A DNA stretch of 64,000 bases from Bacillus mycoides (GCF_001757995.1 NZ_LXLV01000058.1:20830-84829), one strand, 5' to 3'; shown: positions 17,460-26,475, numbered from the stretch's first letter. Numbers and translations: made by a program. The notes: generated from the sequence alone by a model not told the origin.

Positions 17460-18272
17460 ATGAGTATTATTATGACACTCGATACAGTAAGTGAAATTGA
17501 AAACGCAGAAATAGATATGCTATCTTCTAGGTTAAAGACATTACAAGCGATAGCTGGAAATCCAATGCAAGTACAAATGAAAAAGTTCAAGAGTGCCACT
17601 GCCTTTTCATCAAAAGTAATTGCTGGTCCTGCTTTTAATACGGTAAAAGGCATTACATTTACAAATACAGATGAGTTAGATGCAATCATCTCTTATTATC
17701 AATCACTACAAATCCCTTGTCGTTTTGAAATTACACCGGCTCAAGGCACAACAGAACTATTTCAATACTTATCTCAAAAAGGGTTTTACCAATCTAGCTT
17801 CCATACCGCTTTATATAGTATACCGGGACAAGATTTTCCGCTTCCCCCTTCTAACATTTCAGTACGCAAACTGAAAGAAAATGAATTTCATACTTTTGCA
17901 GATATTTATGTTCAAGGATTTAATATGCCTTCATTTACAAAAGATGGCGTTCGTCAAAATAATGAAATTCTTTACAATCAACCAGGGTGGCATTTTTTCA
18001 TAGCCGAAGTTCAAAACACTCCAGCTAGTATAGGGGTACTCTATATAAATAAAGGTGTCGCCTCACTAGCTGCTTCTGCTACTTTGCCAAAATTCCAACG
18101 TAAAGGTTGTCATACCGCATTAATTCAAAAACGAATTGAGACCGCTGTTGAATCCAATTGCAATTTAATAGTTGGACAATCTCGATTTGGTAGCGGCAGT
18201 CAAAATAATATGGAACGTGCCCATATGAAAATCGCTTATACAAAATCAATATGGACTGCGAAAGACATATAA
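17460..18272 (+). CDS. GNAT-family N-acetyltransferase
   Basis: 270 residues from the ATG at 17460 (ribosome site ATGGAGGA); an open frame extends upstream to 17307 but without a ribosome site. The C-terminal half carries the GNAT fold with the acetyl-CoA loop FQRKGCHTALIQ, near residues 209-220. The N-terminal half is a degenerate extra domain seen in two-domain GNATs. The substrate is unknown. Divergent from the zinc-ribbon gene. Confidence 0.83.
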   Translation: MSIIMTLDTVSEIENAEIDMLSSRLKTLQAIAGNPMQVQMKKFKSATAFSSKVIAGPAFNTVKGITFTNTDELDAIISYYQSLQIPCRFEITPAQGTTELFQYLSQKGFYQSSFHTALYSIPGQDFPLPPSNISVRKLKENEFHTFADIYVQGFNMPSFTKDGVRQNNEILYNQPGWHFFIAEVQNTPASIGVLYINKGVASLAASATLPKFQRKGCHTALIQKRIETAVESNCNLIVGQSRFGSGSQNNMERAHMKIAYTKSIWTAKDI

Positions 18273-18443
18273 TTAACTTTCTTTTTCTTCCCATTACGAA
18301 TGTATACATTTTATGACAATTATCTTTCTATCCTGTTACTCATTTGAATATTCAAACTAGATTTGTTACGCTATTATTAGATACATCATTCAACTTGCAA
18401 TATGAAAAGAGAATTCTAATCAAACTACAAGGAGGAGAAATGT

Positions 18444-18656
18444 ATGACTAAACATGATTATGGTTTAAAAGAAAAAGTAGAAGGTGCCATTGATAAGGTA
18501 AAAGGCGAAGTAAAAGAAGTTGTTGGGAAAGTAACTGACAATAAAAAATTACAAGCCGAAGGAAAATGGGATAAAGTAAAAGGTAATGCAAAAGATACTG
18601 TCGGTAATATAAAAGAGAAAATACATGAATATAAAGAACATAAAGAAAACAAATAA
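18444..18656 (+). CDS. csbD: CsbD-family stress protein
   Basis: 70 residues, Lys/Glu-rich, with the imperfect repeats KEKVEGAIDKVKGEVKEVVGKVTDN and GKWDKVKGNAKDTVGNIKEKI typical of CsbD. In B. subtilis csbD is under general-stress sigma-B. AAGGAGGAG precedes the ATG. I could not assign a sigma-B promoter with confidence. A strong terminator follows immediately. Confidence 0.92.
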   Translation: MTKHDYGLKEKVEGAIDKVKGEVKEVVGKVTDNKKLQAEGKWDKVKGNAKDTVGNIKEKIHEYKEHKENK

Positions 18657-18680
18657 AAAAGAGCCATCTGGCTCTTTTTT
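18655..18680. terminator. Terminator, csbD / DUF2164 gene
   Basis: AAAAAAGAGCCA pairs with TGGCTCTTTTTT around TC; serves two convergent genes. Confidence 0.92.
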
Positions 18681-18930
18681 ATTTACCCTCATTCTTCTCT
18701 AACACATATAAATCTTCTTCAATATTTGATAACTTTTCAGTTACAAGTTTTCTTGCATCTCCAATTGCTTGATTGTATGCAAATGGTCCTACTAATTTAA
18801 TCATTTCTTCTATTAAACGTTCTGCTTGAAAACGTCCAATCTCATCTAAATCTTCTTCAACGAAAAATTGCTGAATTTGTGCTACAAGCTCTTCTTTTTT
18901 ATCAGTCGGTATTTTTATGTTCATCATCAT
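18679..18930 (-). CDS. DUF2164-family protein
   Basis: 83 residues. The pattern IQQFFVEEDLDEIGRFQAERLIEEM...GPFAYNQAIGDARK fits DUF2164. Small, soluble, helical; function unknown. The start follows AGAGGAGT and lies 17 bases after the amidase stop, so it is the last gene of a PP2C-amidase-DUF2164 unit. Confidence 0.82.
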   Translation of the reverse strand: MMMNIKIPTDKKEELVAQIQQFFVEEDLDEIGRFQAERLIEEMIKLVGPFAYNQAIGDARKLVTEKLSNIEEDLYVLEKNEGK

Positions 18931-18947
18931 GAGTTACTCCTCTATAT

Positions 18948-19400
18948 TTAAGATAATACTTTTCTTAACTCTACCATAGAAAAGCGATTTCCTGGACAAG
19001 TTTTTGTAACCCCTTCTAACTCCCTATGGCCGAGTATATTCCTTTTCTCTATGGCAAACTGCTTCATAAACATTTTACATAAAGAATATAATGAATTCAT
19101 TTGTGCAGTAGTTGGATCATATTTATCAAAATTTCCCGTCATACATATTCCAATTGTATTACTATTATTATCTTTCGCATGTGCTCCAATATGTAAACCT
19201 CGCCCTTCGAATACAGTTCCATCTTCTTCAATAAAATAATTGTAACCAATCCCGCTCCATCCTCTTACCTTTTGATGAAATTCGTGAGTTTTATACACAT
19301 CCCATCCATCTTCTGACGTATGGTGGATAATCAGTTTATTTACTTTTTCTAAAGGAACTAACTCATTTTGAAATGTTAAATTTGCACATTTAATTTCCAT
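18948..19400 (-). CDS. Peptidoglycan-recognition (amidase_2) N-acetylmuramoyl-L-alanine amidase
   Basis: 150 residues, one PGRP/amidase_2 domain. Zinc and catalytic elements: IIHHTS, the GYNYFIEEDGTVFEGRG strand, GAHAKDNNSNTIGICMTGNFD, LGHRE and TKTCPG (Cys ligand). It should cut the MurNAc-L-Ala bond. There is no signal peptide or membrane segment, so export would need another route or the protein acts after lysis, as phage-type amidases do. AGAGGAGG precedes the ATG; a PP2C gene ends 15 bases upstream. Confidence 0.9.
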   Translation of the reverse strand: MEIKCANLTFQNELVPLEKVNKLIIHHTSEDGWDVYKTHEFHQKVRGWSGIGYNYFIEEDGTVFEGRGLHIGAHAKDNNSNTIGICMTGNFDKYDPTTAQMNSLYSLCKMFMKQFAIEKRNILGHRELEGVTKTCPGNRFSMVELRKVLS

Positions 19401-19415
19401 ATGAACATCCTCCTC

Positions 19416-20219
19416 TTACAAATCGATCATAATAACTGTTTTATCATCTGGTCTTATTCTATTTTCTCCTTCTAGCCTTTCAATGATTGCTACATATTCT
19501 TTTATACTATTCTTTCTTATATATGCTACAGTTTGTTCTAACGACCACTCTGGGTGGAACAATCCGTCCGAACAAATAAAGATTCCACTTACGTCAGCTA
19601 CATGTAATTCCCCATGTTGTAAATAAGTCATTGCTTCTTTCATCCCATTTGCAACTGAATAGCCATTTGGCATATTTGCAAGATAGCGATTGTATTTTAA
19701 CTGCTCCCGAACATCTTGAAAAACGTGTTCTTCCGGGACTGGTAATCCTTCTTTACGATCCTTTTCTCTCTTCTTTTTTGCACGTTTACTAATTCCCTTA
19801 ACTGTATCTTTCGTTAATACTCTGATCGCTCCATTTTGAAGTATTGCAACGATCATACAATCACCGAACTGTGCATATTCAAGTTTCTCGCCTTCTATTT
19901 GAACTGCTGCAATACATGTACACCATAGATGGTCTTTTTTTCTCGTATCAACCTTGTACTCTAGCATCTTGTTTTGCAATAATTCATTCGCCTTTGCAAC
20001 TTCACCTTGTAAACTATTAATCTCCCGTAACGAAGTAAAATGACTTGCAAATAAATGCGAAGCGATGTATGCTCCATTATGTCCTTCTTCGTCACAAAAT
20101 GGAACAAGTGGCGTTGCACCATCACATACACCGTACATCATGTTATGTTCATTACAAAAAAATGAATCCTCACATTCTTGTTTTAAAGGACTTTTCTGTT
20201 GATATGTTGTTATCTTCAT
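19416..20219 (-). CDS. PP2C-family protein phosphatase
   Basis: 267 residues from the ATG at 20219 (AAAGGGGAT). Metal-binding aspartates of the PP2C fold are visible in GVCDGATP, ICSDGLF and RPDDKTVIM. It should remove phosphate from Ser or Thr of a protein in the cytoplasm. First gene of a tight three-gene unit with an amidase and a DUF2164 protein. No partner kinase is in the window. Confidence 0.85.
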   Translation of the reverse strand: MKITTYQQKSPLKQECEDSFFCNEHNMMYGVCDGATPLVPFCDEEGHNGAYIASHLFASHFTSLREINSLQGEVAKANELLQNKMLEYKVDTRKKDHLWCTCIAAVQIEGEKLEYAQFGDCMIVAILQNGAIRVLTKDTVKGISKRAKKKREKDRKEGLPVPEEHVFQDVREQLKYNRYLANMPNGYSVANGMKEAMTYLQHGELHVADVSGIFICSDGLFHPEWSLEQTVAYIRKNSIKEYVAIIERLEGENRIRPDDKTVIMIDL

Positions 20220-20370
20220 ATCTGTATCCCCTTTCAAATCATCAAATACTAAAATACTCAAATTGTTTAGATTAATCTAATTTTCCGAAATAAACTGTTT
20301 TTACCTAAAACTTTCAATTTCATATATAATCTTGAAATAATATGATTTTTTAGTGAAGGACGGGAAAAAG

Positions 20371-21180
20371 ATGGTCAGATTTCTTGGTGTTATTTTTGGT
20401 TCTATTATTATTGCAATAGCCTTTAATCTTTTCCTTATCCCCCATAAAATTTTAAGTAGTGGAATTGGCGGAATTGCTATTATTTTAGGAATTGCAACCC
20501 CTGTAAACACAGGCATTATTAACTTTGTATTGAACTTACCTATCCTTATTTTAGGATACATAGGTCTTGGAAAAAAAGTAATTTTTAACACCGTTGTCTC
20601 TGTAATTGTATTATCTGTTGCACTATATTATATTCCTGTAAAAGTCGTAGCAACAGACCCACTTTTATCTTCTGTATTTGGTGGTGTTATCGCGGGAGCT
20701 GGTATTGGTCTTGTCTTTAACTGCCATGGTTCAACTGGTGGATTTGATATTATCGGTATGTTGTTATCTCGTAAGCGAGATATTAAACTTGGTGGATTCC
20801 TTATTGCATTAAATACTGTTGTTGTTGTCATTGCAGGATTTTTCTTCACTTGGGATGTAGCACTTACAAGCTTACTTTCAATTTATGTAACTGGTAAAGT
20901 AATTGATGCCGTTCATACAAAACATCGTAAAGTTACACTTATGATTGTAACAAATCAAGCGGAAGAAATGAAAAAAAAGCTTCTTTCAACTGTAGTACGC
21001 GGAATTACGTTACTTGATGGTGAAGGTGCTTATTCAAACGAAAAAAAACGTGTACTTATGACAGTCGTTTCTCGTGAAGAGTTAGCAAGTATGAAACTAA
21101 CGATTTCCGAAATTGATCCTCATGCATTCGTTAATATTACGGAGACTGTTGAAGTATTAGGATTGTTTAGAAAAGTGTAA
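20371..21180 (+). CDS. YitT-family membrane protein
   Basis: 269 residues: five membrane helices (about 1-170), with FNLFLIPHKILSSGIGG and the CHGSTGGFDIIGML loop typical of YitT, then a cytoplasmic DUF2179 domain (MIVTNQAEEMKKKLLSTV...). The ATG at 20371 follows AAGGACGGG; an in-frame GTG at 20353 has no ribosome site. Function in this family is unsettled. Convergent with the VOC gene through a shared terminator. Confidence 0.88.
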   Translation: MVRFLGVIFGSIIIAIAFNLFLIPHKILSSGIGGIAIILGIATPVNTGIINFVLNLPILILGYIGLGKKVIFNTVVSVIVLSVALYYIPVKVVATDPLLSSVFGGVIAGAGIGLVFNCHGSTGGFDIIGMLLSRKRDIKLGGFLIALNTVVVVIAGFFFTWDVALTSLLSIYVTGKVIDAVHTKHRKVTLMIVTNQAEEMKKKLLSTVVRGITLLDGEGAYSNEKKRVLMTVVSREELASMKLTISEIDPHAFVNITETVEVLGLFRKV

Positions 21181-21208
21181 AAAACTAGGTGGACCTCCAC
21201 CTAGTTTT
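21181..21208. terminator. Bidirectional terminator, YitT / VOC protein
   Basis: AAAACTAGGTGG pairs with CCACCTAGTTTT around a 4-base ACCT loop. Confidence 0.9.
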
Positions 21209-21572
21209 TATTTTCCATGAATTCAATTCGATTTCCAAACGGATCTGACACGTAAAATCTAATCACATCTGGTCGTGCATTATCATCTATCACTTTAATA
21301 CCTTGTTGTATTAATTTTTGTTTAAATTCGTCAATTTTAATAACATAAAAAGCTGGATGCGCCTTTTTAGCTGGATTAAAATTTTGCTCAACTCCGATAT
21401 GAATCTCTTGATTTCCACACTTAAACCAACACCCACCACGCTTCTTTAATTCCTCTGGCTTTGGGATTTCCTCCATACCAATTTTATTACCATAAAATTC
21501 TCGCGCTTCTTCTTCACATCCTACGGGCGCAGCTACTTGTACATGATCAATTCCTTGAATATAATTTTTCAT
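21201..21572 (-). CDS. VOC (glyoxalase/bleomycin resistance) family protein
   Basis: 123 residues, one vicinal-oxygen-chelate domain of two beta-alpha-beta modules: IDHVQVAAPVG..EEAREFYGNKIG at the start and YVSDPFGNRIEFME at the end, with the terminal Glu as metal ligand. Could be a glyoxalase, dioxygenase or resistance protein; not decidable from sequence. GGGGGAAGG precedes the ATG. Confidence 0.87.
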   Translation of the reverse strand: MKNYIQGIDHVQVAAPVGCEEEAREFYGNKIGMEEIPKPEELKKRGGCWFKCGNQEIHIGVEQNFNPAKKAHPAFYVIKIDEFKQKLIQQGIKVIDDNARPDVIRFYVSDPFGNRIEFMENKN

Positions 21573-21807
21573 ATTCCTTCCCCCTCTTCTATTCTAATGT
21601 TATAACGAAAACGCATCTCTGTAACTTACAGAAAATCAATAAAACAATATAAGCTTCTCTTATTACTTATTTTATATCCCTTACCAAAATGAAGAAAATA
21701 AATTTTATTCGGTAATTTCCATTTTTTATAGAAATACACATCACACCTATATTATAGTTATTAATAGATCCATCTTTTTTAGATGCCAGTTGTACGGAGG
21801 AAATATT

Positions 21808-23340
21808 ATGAGTCGTAAAAAATATTCATCTACTCAAAAAAAGCGTCACCCAAACGTATCGGGACGCCTGCGAAACCATATACAAAATCGTTCTTTAGCA
21901 GAAATGTATGCATCTCTTTTTGAACATAACCCTGATAGTATTATTTCATTGAATTTAGAAGGAGTTATTTTACATATTAACCCCTCTGCTGAAAGAATAT
22001 TAGGTTATACTTCTAACGAATTAGAGCGAAAAACAATCACTTCTATTTTAGAAGCACATATTTCTGATCAAGTACTACAATACATAAAAAATACTGCAGC
22101 TGATAATCAAAAAGAGTATATCGTCTCTATTTATCATAAAGACGGATATTTACTAGATGCCGTAACAAAGTTAGTTCCTATTTTTGTTGAAAATCGTTTA
22201 ACAGGTGTATACGCCATTATGAAACCCCTTGAAAAATCAGAAAGAATTGAGAAAGTATTACAAGAGAGTGAGAAACGATTACGCACATTAATGAATTCAA
22301 TGCCTGCATTTGTTATTTTTAAGGATCATGAAGGACGCTGGCTTGAAGCAAATGATTATGCGCTTTCTTGTTTCAATTTCCATAACGTACCTTATCATGG
22401 AAAAAGAGACAATGAACTCATTCAATATAACGAAGCGTACCGCGAATCTTTTTTGCATTGTGAAGAAGTCGATGAACTAACATGGCAAAAAGGACAAATT
22501 CTTCACGGAGAGGAATTTATTATACATAGAGATGATTTCGACCTAGTTTTAAGTATTTCAAAAGTCCCACTTTTCCATCCTGATGGCTCACGCAAAGGTC
22601 TTATAGTGATGGGAAGGGACGTTACCGAACTAAAAGAAACTGAAAAGTTATTACGAAAATCCGAAAAGCTTGCAGTAGTAGGACAACTGACAGCTGGAAT
22701 TGCACATGAAATTAGAAACCCACTCACTTCATTAAAAGGATTTTTAACATTATTACATCCAGAAATAAATGAGGAAAATAAATGGTATGTGGACGTTATG
22801 TTGAGTGAGATTTCACAAATGGAATCTATAACAAGCCAATTTATGGCGATGTCTAAACCACAAGTGTTATCTATTCATACATGCAACGTACAAACATTAA
22901 TTGAAGAAGTTGTAACTTTTATTTTACCAACAGCAATTATGCATAGCGTTCATATCATCATGGACCATTTCGATTATATTTCTGACATTCAATGTGACAG
23001 TAATCAATTAAAACAAGTTTTTATTAACATAGTAAAAAATGCGATTGAGGCGATGCCTGATGGTGGTAACATATTCATTCAAACAACTTCGTTAGAAAAT
23101 GATTTTGTTTCAATACGCATTATCGATGAAGGTTGCGGGATTCCTGAAGAGCGCATGGCTCGTCTTGGCGAACCTTTTTATAGCTTGAAAGAAAAAGGAA
23201 CTGGTCTGGGCTTAATGATGTGCTATAAAATCATTCAAGAGCATCACGGAAAATTATTCATTTCAAGTGAATTAAACATAGGAACAACTGTCGATATCCA
23301 ATTACCAATTGCTACATCTCAGCCTGTAACAAACTCGTAA
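21808..23340 (+). CDS. Orphan PAS-PAS sensor histidine kinase, sporulation-kinase type
   Basis: 510 residues, no membrane segment. PAS domains at about 30-140 and 160-275; HisKA H300 in GIAHEIRNPLTSLKG; N box NIVKNAIEAMPDGG, G1 DEGCGIPEERM and G2 GTGLGLMMCYK in the ATPase domain. This is the layout of the KinA/KinE-type kinases that feed phosphate into Spo0F/Spo0A. No response regulator is nearby. The ATG at 21808 follows ACGGAGGA; the upstream TTG at 21790 is rejected. From context it may correspond to one of the orphan sporulation kinases of B. anthracis. Confidence 0.9.
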   Translation: MSRKKYSSTQKKRHPNVSGRLRNHIQNRSLAEMYASLFEHNPDSIISLNLEGVILHINPSAERILGYTSNELERKTITSILEAHISDQVLQYIKNTAADNQKEYIVSIYHKDGYLLDAVTKLVPIFVENRLTGVYAIMKPLEKSERIEKVLQESEKRLRTLMNSMPAFVIFKDHEGRWLEANDYALSCFNFHNVPYHGKRDNELIQYNEAYRESFLHCEEVDELTWQKGQILHGEEFIIHRDDFDLVLSISKVPLFHPDGSRKGLIVMGRDVTELKETEKLLRKSEKLAVVGQLTAGIAHEIRNPLTSLKGFLTLLHPEINEENKWYVDVMLSEISQMESITSQFMAMSKPQVLSIHTCNVQTLIEEVVTFILPTAIMHSVHIIMDHFDYISDIQCDSNQLKQVFINIVKNAIEAMPDGGNIFIQTTSLENDFVSIRIIDEGCGIPEERMARLGEPFYSLKEKGTGLGLMMCYKIIQEHHGKLFISSELNIGTTVDIQLPIATSQPVTNS

Positions 23341-23404
23341 CTATACATCTACAAGATATTATAAGTAGTTCAGTTATTGTGGAAAACATCTACACTAATA
23401 CGCT

Positions 23405-23443
23405 AAAAAGCTCAAAGTCCCTATATGACTCTGAGCTTTATTT
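23405..23443. terminator. Terminator, histidine kinase / phosphotransferase
   Basis: AAAGCTCAAAGTC pairs with GACTCTGAGCTTT (one mismatch), T-rich on both sides. Confidence 0.8.
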
Positions 23444-23462
23444 TTGTATAAAACGCATTTCA

Positions 23463-24254
23463 TTACATCCACTCTCTTCCATGTTCACGAATGAATTTAA
23501 TATCGGTTTCATAATGTTCAAGGTGTCCTTCATCTATCATTTTTTTGAAATTCATATCGCCTTCTTTAGCTTTTCTTTTCATATATTTACATAGCCCTTC
23601 TAATCGTAGCAATACCATCTCCAGATAATCTTCTTCCATACCCCCACCGTAAGATTCAAAAAACAATTTAACTCTTTGCTTTATACGTTCCGCATGCTGT
23701 AATGAATTATAATAAACTGCCTCACCTGTTTCCGTATAATAAACTCTACTTAATGGGACACAAGTGTAAAGAGTATAGGCTATGTCCCAAAGTCTTGGTC
23801 CAGGACCAGCAACATCAAAATCAATAATACCTACTGGTTTTTCGTTATTAAAAATAATGTTATATATTGCAAAATCATTGTGGCATACAACCTCTATTTT
23901 ATTTGGAGTATTATCCATTGGTTTCCAATCATCTGATAAAGGAAAATCACTCACAGCATCATGATAAAGACGGAGTATCTTCGCTATTTCTTTTAAAACA
24001 TCATTAGACCACATGTACTCTTTTAAAGGATAATTACCAGCTTTCCCTTCAATAAATGATAATATCTCTCTATCTTTATCATCAATACCTAAAAACTTTG
24101 GTGCATAACTAAAACCTTTGTTTTCCAAATGATTTAATAGCTTATGAATTTTGGTACTGCCTTGCTTTAATTCTCGTCGAACAGTATCTTCCGAACGATA
24201 TACGTTTGAGACATTCCCTCCCGTTAGCATTTCTTCATTTTCGTAATTTGACAT
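23463..24254 (-). CDS. APH-family phosphotransferase
   Basis: 263 residues, aminoglycoside/choline kinase-like fold. The catalytic loop CHNDFAIYNIIF and the metal-binding IDFDVAGPGPRLWDIAY are intact; the N-terminal nucleotide loop is GGNVSNVYR. The substrate could be an antibiotic, a small alcohol or a sugar; nothing nearby identifies it. GAGGGGGAA precedes the ATG. Monocistronic. Confidence 0.87.
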   Translation of the reverse strand: MSNYENEEMLTGGNVSNVYRSEDTVRRELKQGSTKIHKLLNHLENKGFSYAPKFLGIDDKDREILSFIEGKAGNYPLKEYMWSNDVLKEIAKILRLYHDAVSDFPLSDDWKPMDNTPNKIEVVCHNDFAIYNIIFNNEKPVGIIDFDVAGPGPRLWDIAYTLYTCVPLSRVYYTETGEAVYYNSLQHAERIKQRVKLFFESYGGGMEEDYLEMVLLRLEGLCKYMKRKAKEGDMNFKKMIDEGHLEHYETDIKFIREHGREWM

Positions 24255-24414
24255 CTAATAGTTCCCCCTCATTATTAGAAAAATCTACACACTTAAAACA
24301 AATTTCCAATTATTCTATACTCCTGCTCATTAACAAAACAGGAACCCCTTTGCTTTTCTTTATATTTTAACATAACTTTCCTATTCTCTTTTAATTCCTT
24401 AAATTTCAACAAAA

Positions 24415-24453
24415 AAATCGAGTATACAATCTTTGTGATTGTATACTCGATTT
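24415..24453 (-). terminator. Terminator of the mhqO-mhqD-like unit
   Basis: AAATCGAGTATACAATC and its complement form a 17-bp stem around 5 bases. Confidence 0.88.
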
Positions 24454-24463
24454 AGTCTACTAT

Positions 24464-25081
24464 TTATGCATGTGAAAACATTTTTTCATACCATTCTGTT
24501 GCCTTCTCTACTTCATTCATCGTTAATTGATGTCCTCTATTTTCCCAATGCATTGTTACATTAGCGTTTGCATTTTCTAATAGCATCTTTAATTCCTCTG
24601 ACTCAGAAGGTGAACAAATTGGATCATTTGTTCCAGCAGCAATAAACACTGCTTTCTCTACTAAATTAGGAAGTTTTATCCCTCTTCTTGGGACCATTGG
24701 ATGATGAAGAATGGCACCTTTTAATGCATTTTCATAATGGAATAATAAACTCGCTGCAATATTTGCTCCATTTGAATACCCAGCAGCTACGATATTATCT
24801 CTATCAAATTCATACGTTTTTGCTGCTTCATTTAAAAATTCATTTAATTCCTTCGTACGGAAAATAAGATCCTCTTCATCAAAAATACCTTCTGCTAATC
24901 GGCGGAAGAAACGAGGCATCCCATTTTCTAATACATTTCCACGAACACTTAATACAGAAGCTTTTGGATCAATTCTTTCTGCAAGCGGTAATAAATCTAA
25001 TTCATTTCCTCCTGTGCCATGAAGCAATAACAATACTGGTTTTGATGTATCTTTTCCTTTTTGAAAAACATGTTTCATCAT
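24464..25081 (-). CDS. mhqD: Alpha/beta hydrolase (carboxylesterase), MhqD type
   Basis: 205 residues. Oxyanion loop LLHGTGGNE, nucleophile GYSNGANIA, Asp in AAGTNDPICSPSE and His in NRGHQLT form the catalytic set. B. subtilis MhqD is a predicted carboxylesterase induced by quinones and catechols. Here it lies 25 bases downstream of a ring-cleaving dioxygenase and behind MhqR-like operators, the same pairing. The in vivo substrate is unknown. Confidence 0.88.
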   Translation of the reverse strand: MMKHVFQKGKDTSKPVLLLLHGTGGNELDLLPLAERIDPKASVLSVRGNVLENGMPRFFRRLAEGIFDEEDLIFRTKELNEFLNEAAKTYEFDRDNIVAAGYSNGANIAASLLFHYENALKGAILHHPMVPRRGIKLPNLVEKAVFIAAGTNDPICSPSESEELKMLLENANANVTMHWENRGHQLTMNEVEKATEWYEKMFSHA

Positions 25082-25105
25082 ATTCCTTTTCCCCTTTCAA
25101 TCACT

Positions 25106-26044
25106 TTAGTCTAGATTTCTCACTTCAAATGGTAAGAGTGTCTGTTCAATTTGTTTTCTATGTTGTTCATATCGCTCTGGCAACTTTAATTCCTCACCCA
25201 TCGTCTCTAACGATTCGTCATGAGCAAAACCAGGAGGATCTGTTGCAATTTCAAATAAGATTTCGCCGTGTTCTCTAAAATAAATTGCGTTAAAATAATT
25301 TCGGTCTTGTACAGGAGTTACACCATATCCAAAGCGAGACACATGCTCTTTCCAGTCTAATTGATCAGTATCATCGCTAGCTCTCCATGCAATATGATGA
25401 ACCGTTCCAACACCCATTTGCCCACGTCCGATAGAATGTATCTTTAAATCAATTACATTTCCAATTTCAGCTGAAGAACGGAACCGCATAAACTCGCCCT
25501 CTTCTCCAACCTTTTCAAGTCCCATTACATGTTCTAACAATTCGGCAGTTTTTTGAGGTTGTGCCGATAAAAGAACTGCCCCACCAAATCCTTTAATAGC
25601 TACTTCTGACGTAACTTCTCCAAAGCTCCAAGTATTTAACTCGCCTTCTTCTCTTGCAACTAGCTCTAAATGCAAACCATGTGGATCATCAAATTCCAAA
25701 TACTTTTCTCCAAAGCGAGTCATTTTTGTATACGAAATATTGAACTTCTCCAATCTCTTTTCCCAAAATCCCATAGCACCTTTAGGTACAACGTAAGAAG
25801 TTATCCCTACTTGACCATCTCCAATAACACCTTGCTGAGCACCTGCCCATGGGAAAAATGTAATAATAGTTCCTGGTGTTCCTCCGTCATTCCCAAAGTA
25901 AAGATGATACGTACCTGGATCATCAAAATTCACTGTTTGTTTTACTAAACGCAATCCTAACACACCTGCATAAAAATCTACATTTTCTTGTGGGTGACCT
26001 ACGATTGCTGTAATATGGTGAATCCCCATCGTCTTCTTTTCCAT
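25106..26044 (-). CDS. mhqO: Ring-cleaving dioxygenase, MhqO/MhqA type
   Basis: 312 residues, two VOC halves. The first begins GIHHITAIVGHPQENVDFYAG and the second TVHHIAWRASDD; metal ligands are the two HH motifs and Glu in EILFEIATDPPGF. Such enzymes open catechol or hydroquinone rings, removing electrophilic quinone precursors. ATG at 26044 is chosen with AAGGG upstream; an in-frame GTG at 26053 is possible. Heads a two-gene unit with mhqD, controlled by the operators upstream. Confidence 0.87.
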   Translation of the reverse strand: MEKKTMGIHHITAIVGHPQENVDFYAGVLGLRLVKQTVNFDDPGTYHLYFGNDGGTPGTIITFFPWAGAQQGVIGDGQVGITSYVVPKGAMGFWEKRLEKFNISYTKMTRFGEKYLEFDDPHGLHLELVAREEGELNTWSFGEVTSEVAIKGFGGAVLLSAQPQKTAELLEHVMGLEKVGEEGEFMRFRSSAEIGNVIDLKIHSIGRGQMGVGTVHHIAWRASDDTDQLDWKEHVSRFGYGVTPVQDRNYFNAIYFREHGEILFEIATDPPGFAHDESLETMGEELKLPERYEQHRKQIEQTLLPFEVRNLD

Positions 26045-26146
26045 TTTCTCCACGCCCTTTTTTATTGCATTATAAAAAACGTTTATTCGCTAAAATTCAT
26101 TATTCATTTTGTCCATATGATAAAGTTCAATCCGCAATAGTACTTC

Positions 26147-26162
26147 ATCTCAATTTCGAGGT
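26147..26162. promoter_or_regulatory. Degenerate MhqR-like operator, copy 3
   Basis: ATCTCAATTTCGAGGT, three mismatches to the ATCTCGAATTCGAGAT core seen upstream. Confidence 0.4.
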
Positions 26163-26198
26163 GTTTCTCCAAAAACTAACACATTTCATCTCGCTTAG

Positions 26199-26224
26199 AA
26201 ATTATCTCGAATTCGAGATAATTT
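26199..26224. promoter_or_regulatory. Perfect 26-bp MhqR-like operator, copy 2
   Basis: Core TTATCTCGAATTCGAGATAA extended to a 26-bp perfect palindrome. Matches the ATCTCGAATTCGAGAT motif bound by MhqR (MarR family) in B. subtilis. Lies in the transcribed leader. Confidence 0.8.
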
Positions 26225-26295
26225 ACAGAAAAACTACAATTTTTATGATTATATTTAAAATATTGATTTTATGATTTTGACTATCCATCAAAAAT

Positions 26296-26311
26296 ATCTT
26301 GAATTCGAGAT
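26296..26311. promoter_or_regulatory. MhqR-like operator at the mhqO start point, copy 1
   Basis: ATCTTGAATTCGAGAT, one asymmetric base, beginning 3 bases after the -10 hexamer so it covers the start point. Ideal for repression. Confidence 0.75.
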
Positions 26312-26313
26312 TT

Positions 26314-26342
26314 ATTATAGTCTAATTAATTTTTATTGTCAA
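26314..26342 (-). promoter_or_regulatory. Consensus sigma-A promoter of mhqO-mhqD
   Basis: Minus strand TTGACA (26337-26342), 17-base spacer, TATAAT (26314-26319): a perfect consensus promoter, consistent with strict repression. Confidence 0.88.
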
Positions 26343-26475
26343 TGCGTATATCGTTTCATTTTTTCATCAAAAACAATATTCTGATAACTCATCTTCATCA
26401 AATAATTTGTTTAAAAAAGAGCAACAGACAAGCGGGAACATTCATGTAATAAATTTCTACTTTTCCCATAATTAA

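Noticed and set aside
26065-26274. 69-codon plus-strand frame in the mhqO leader
   Set aside because: Covers the operator palindromes, no ribosome site, aromatic-rich composition unlike proteins.
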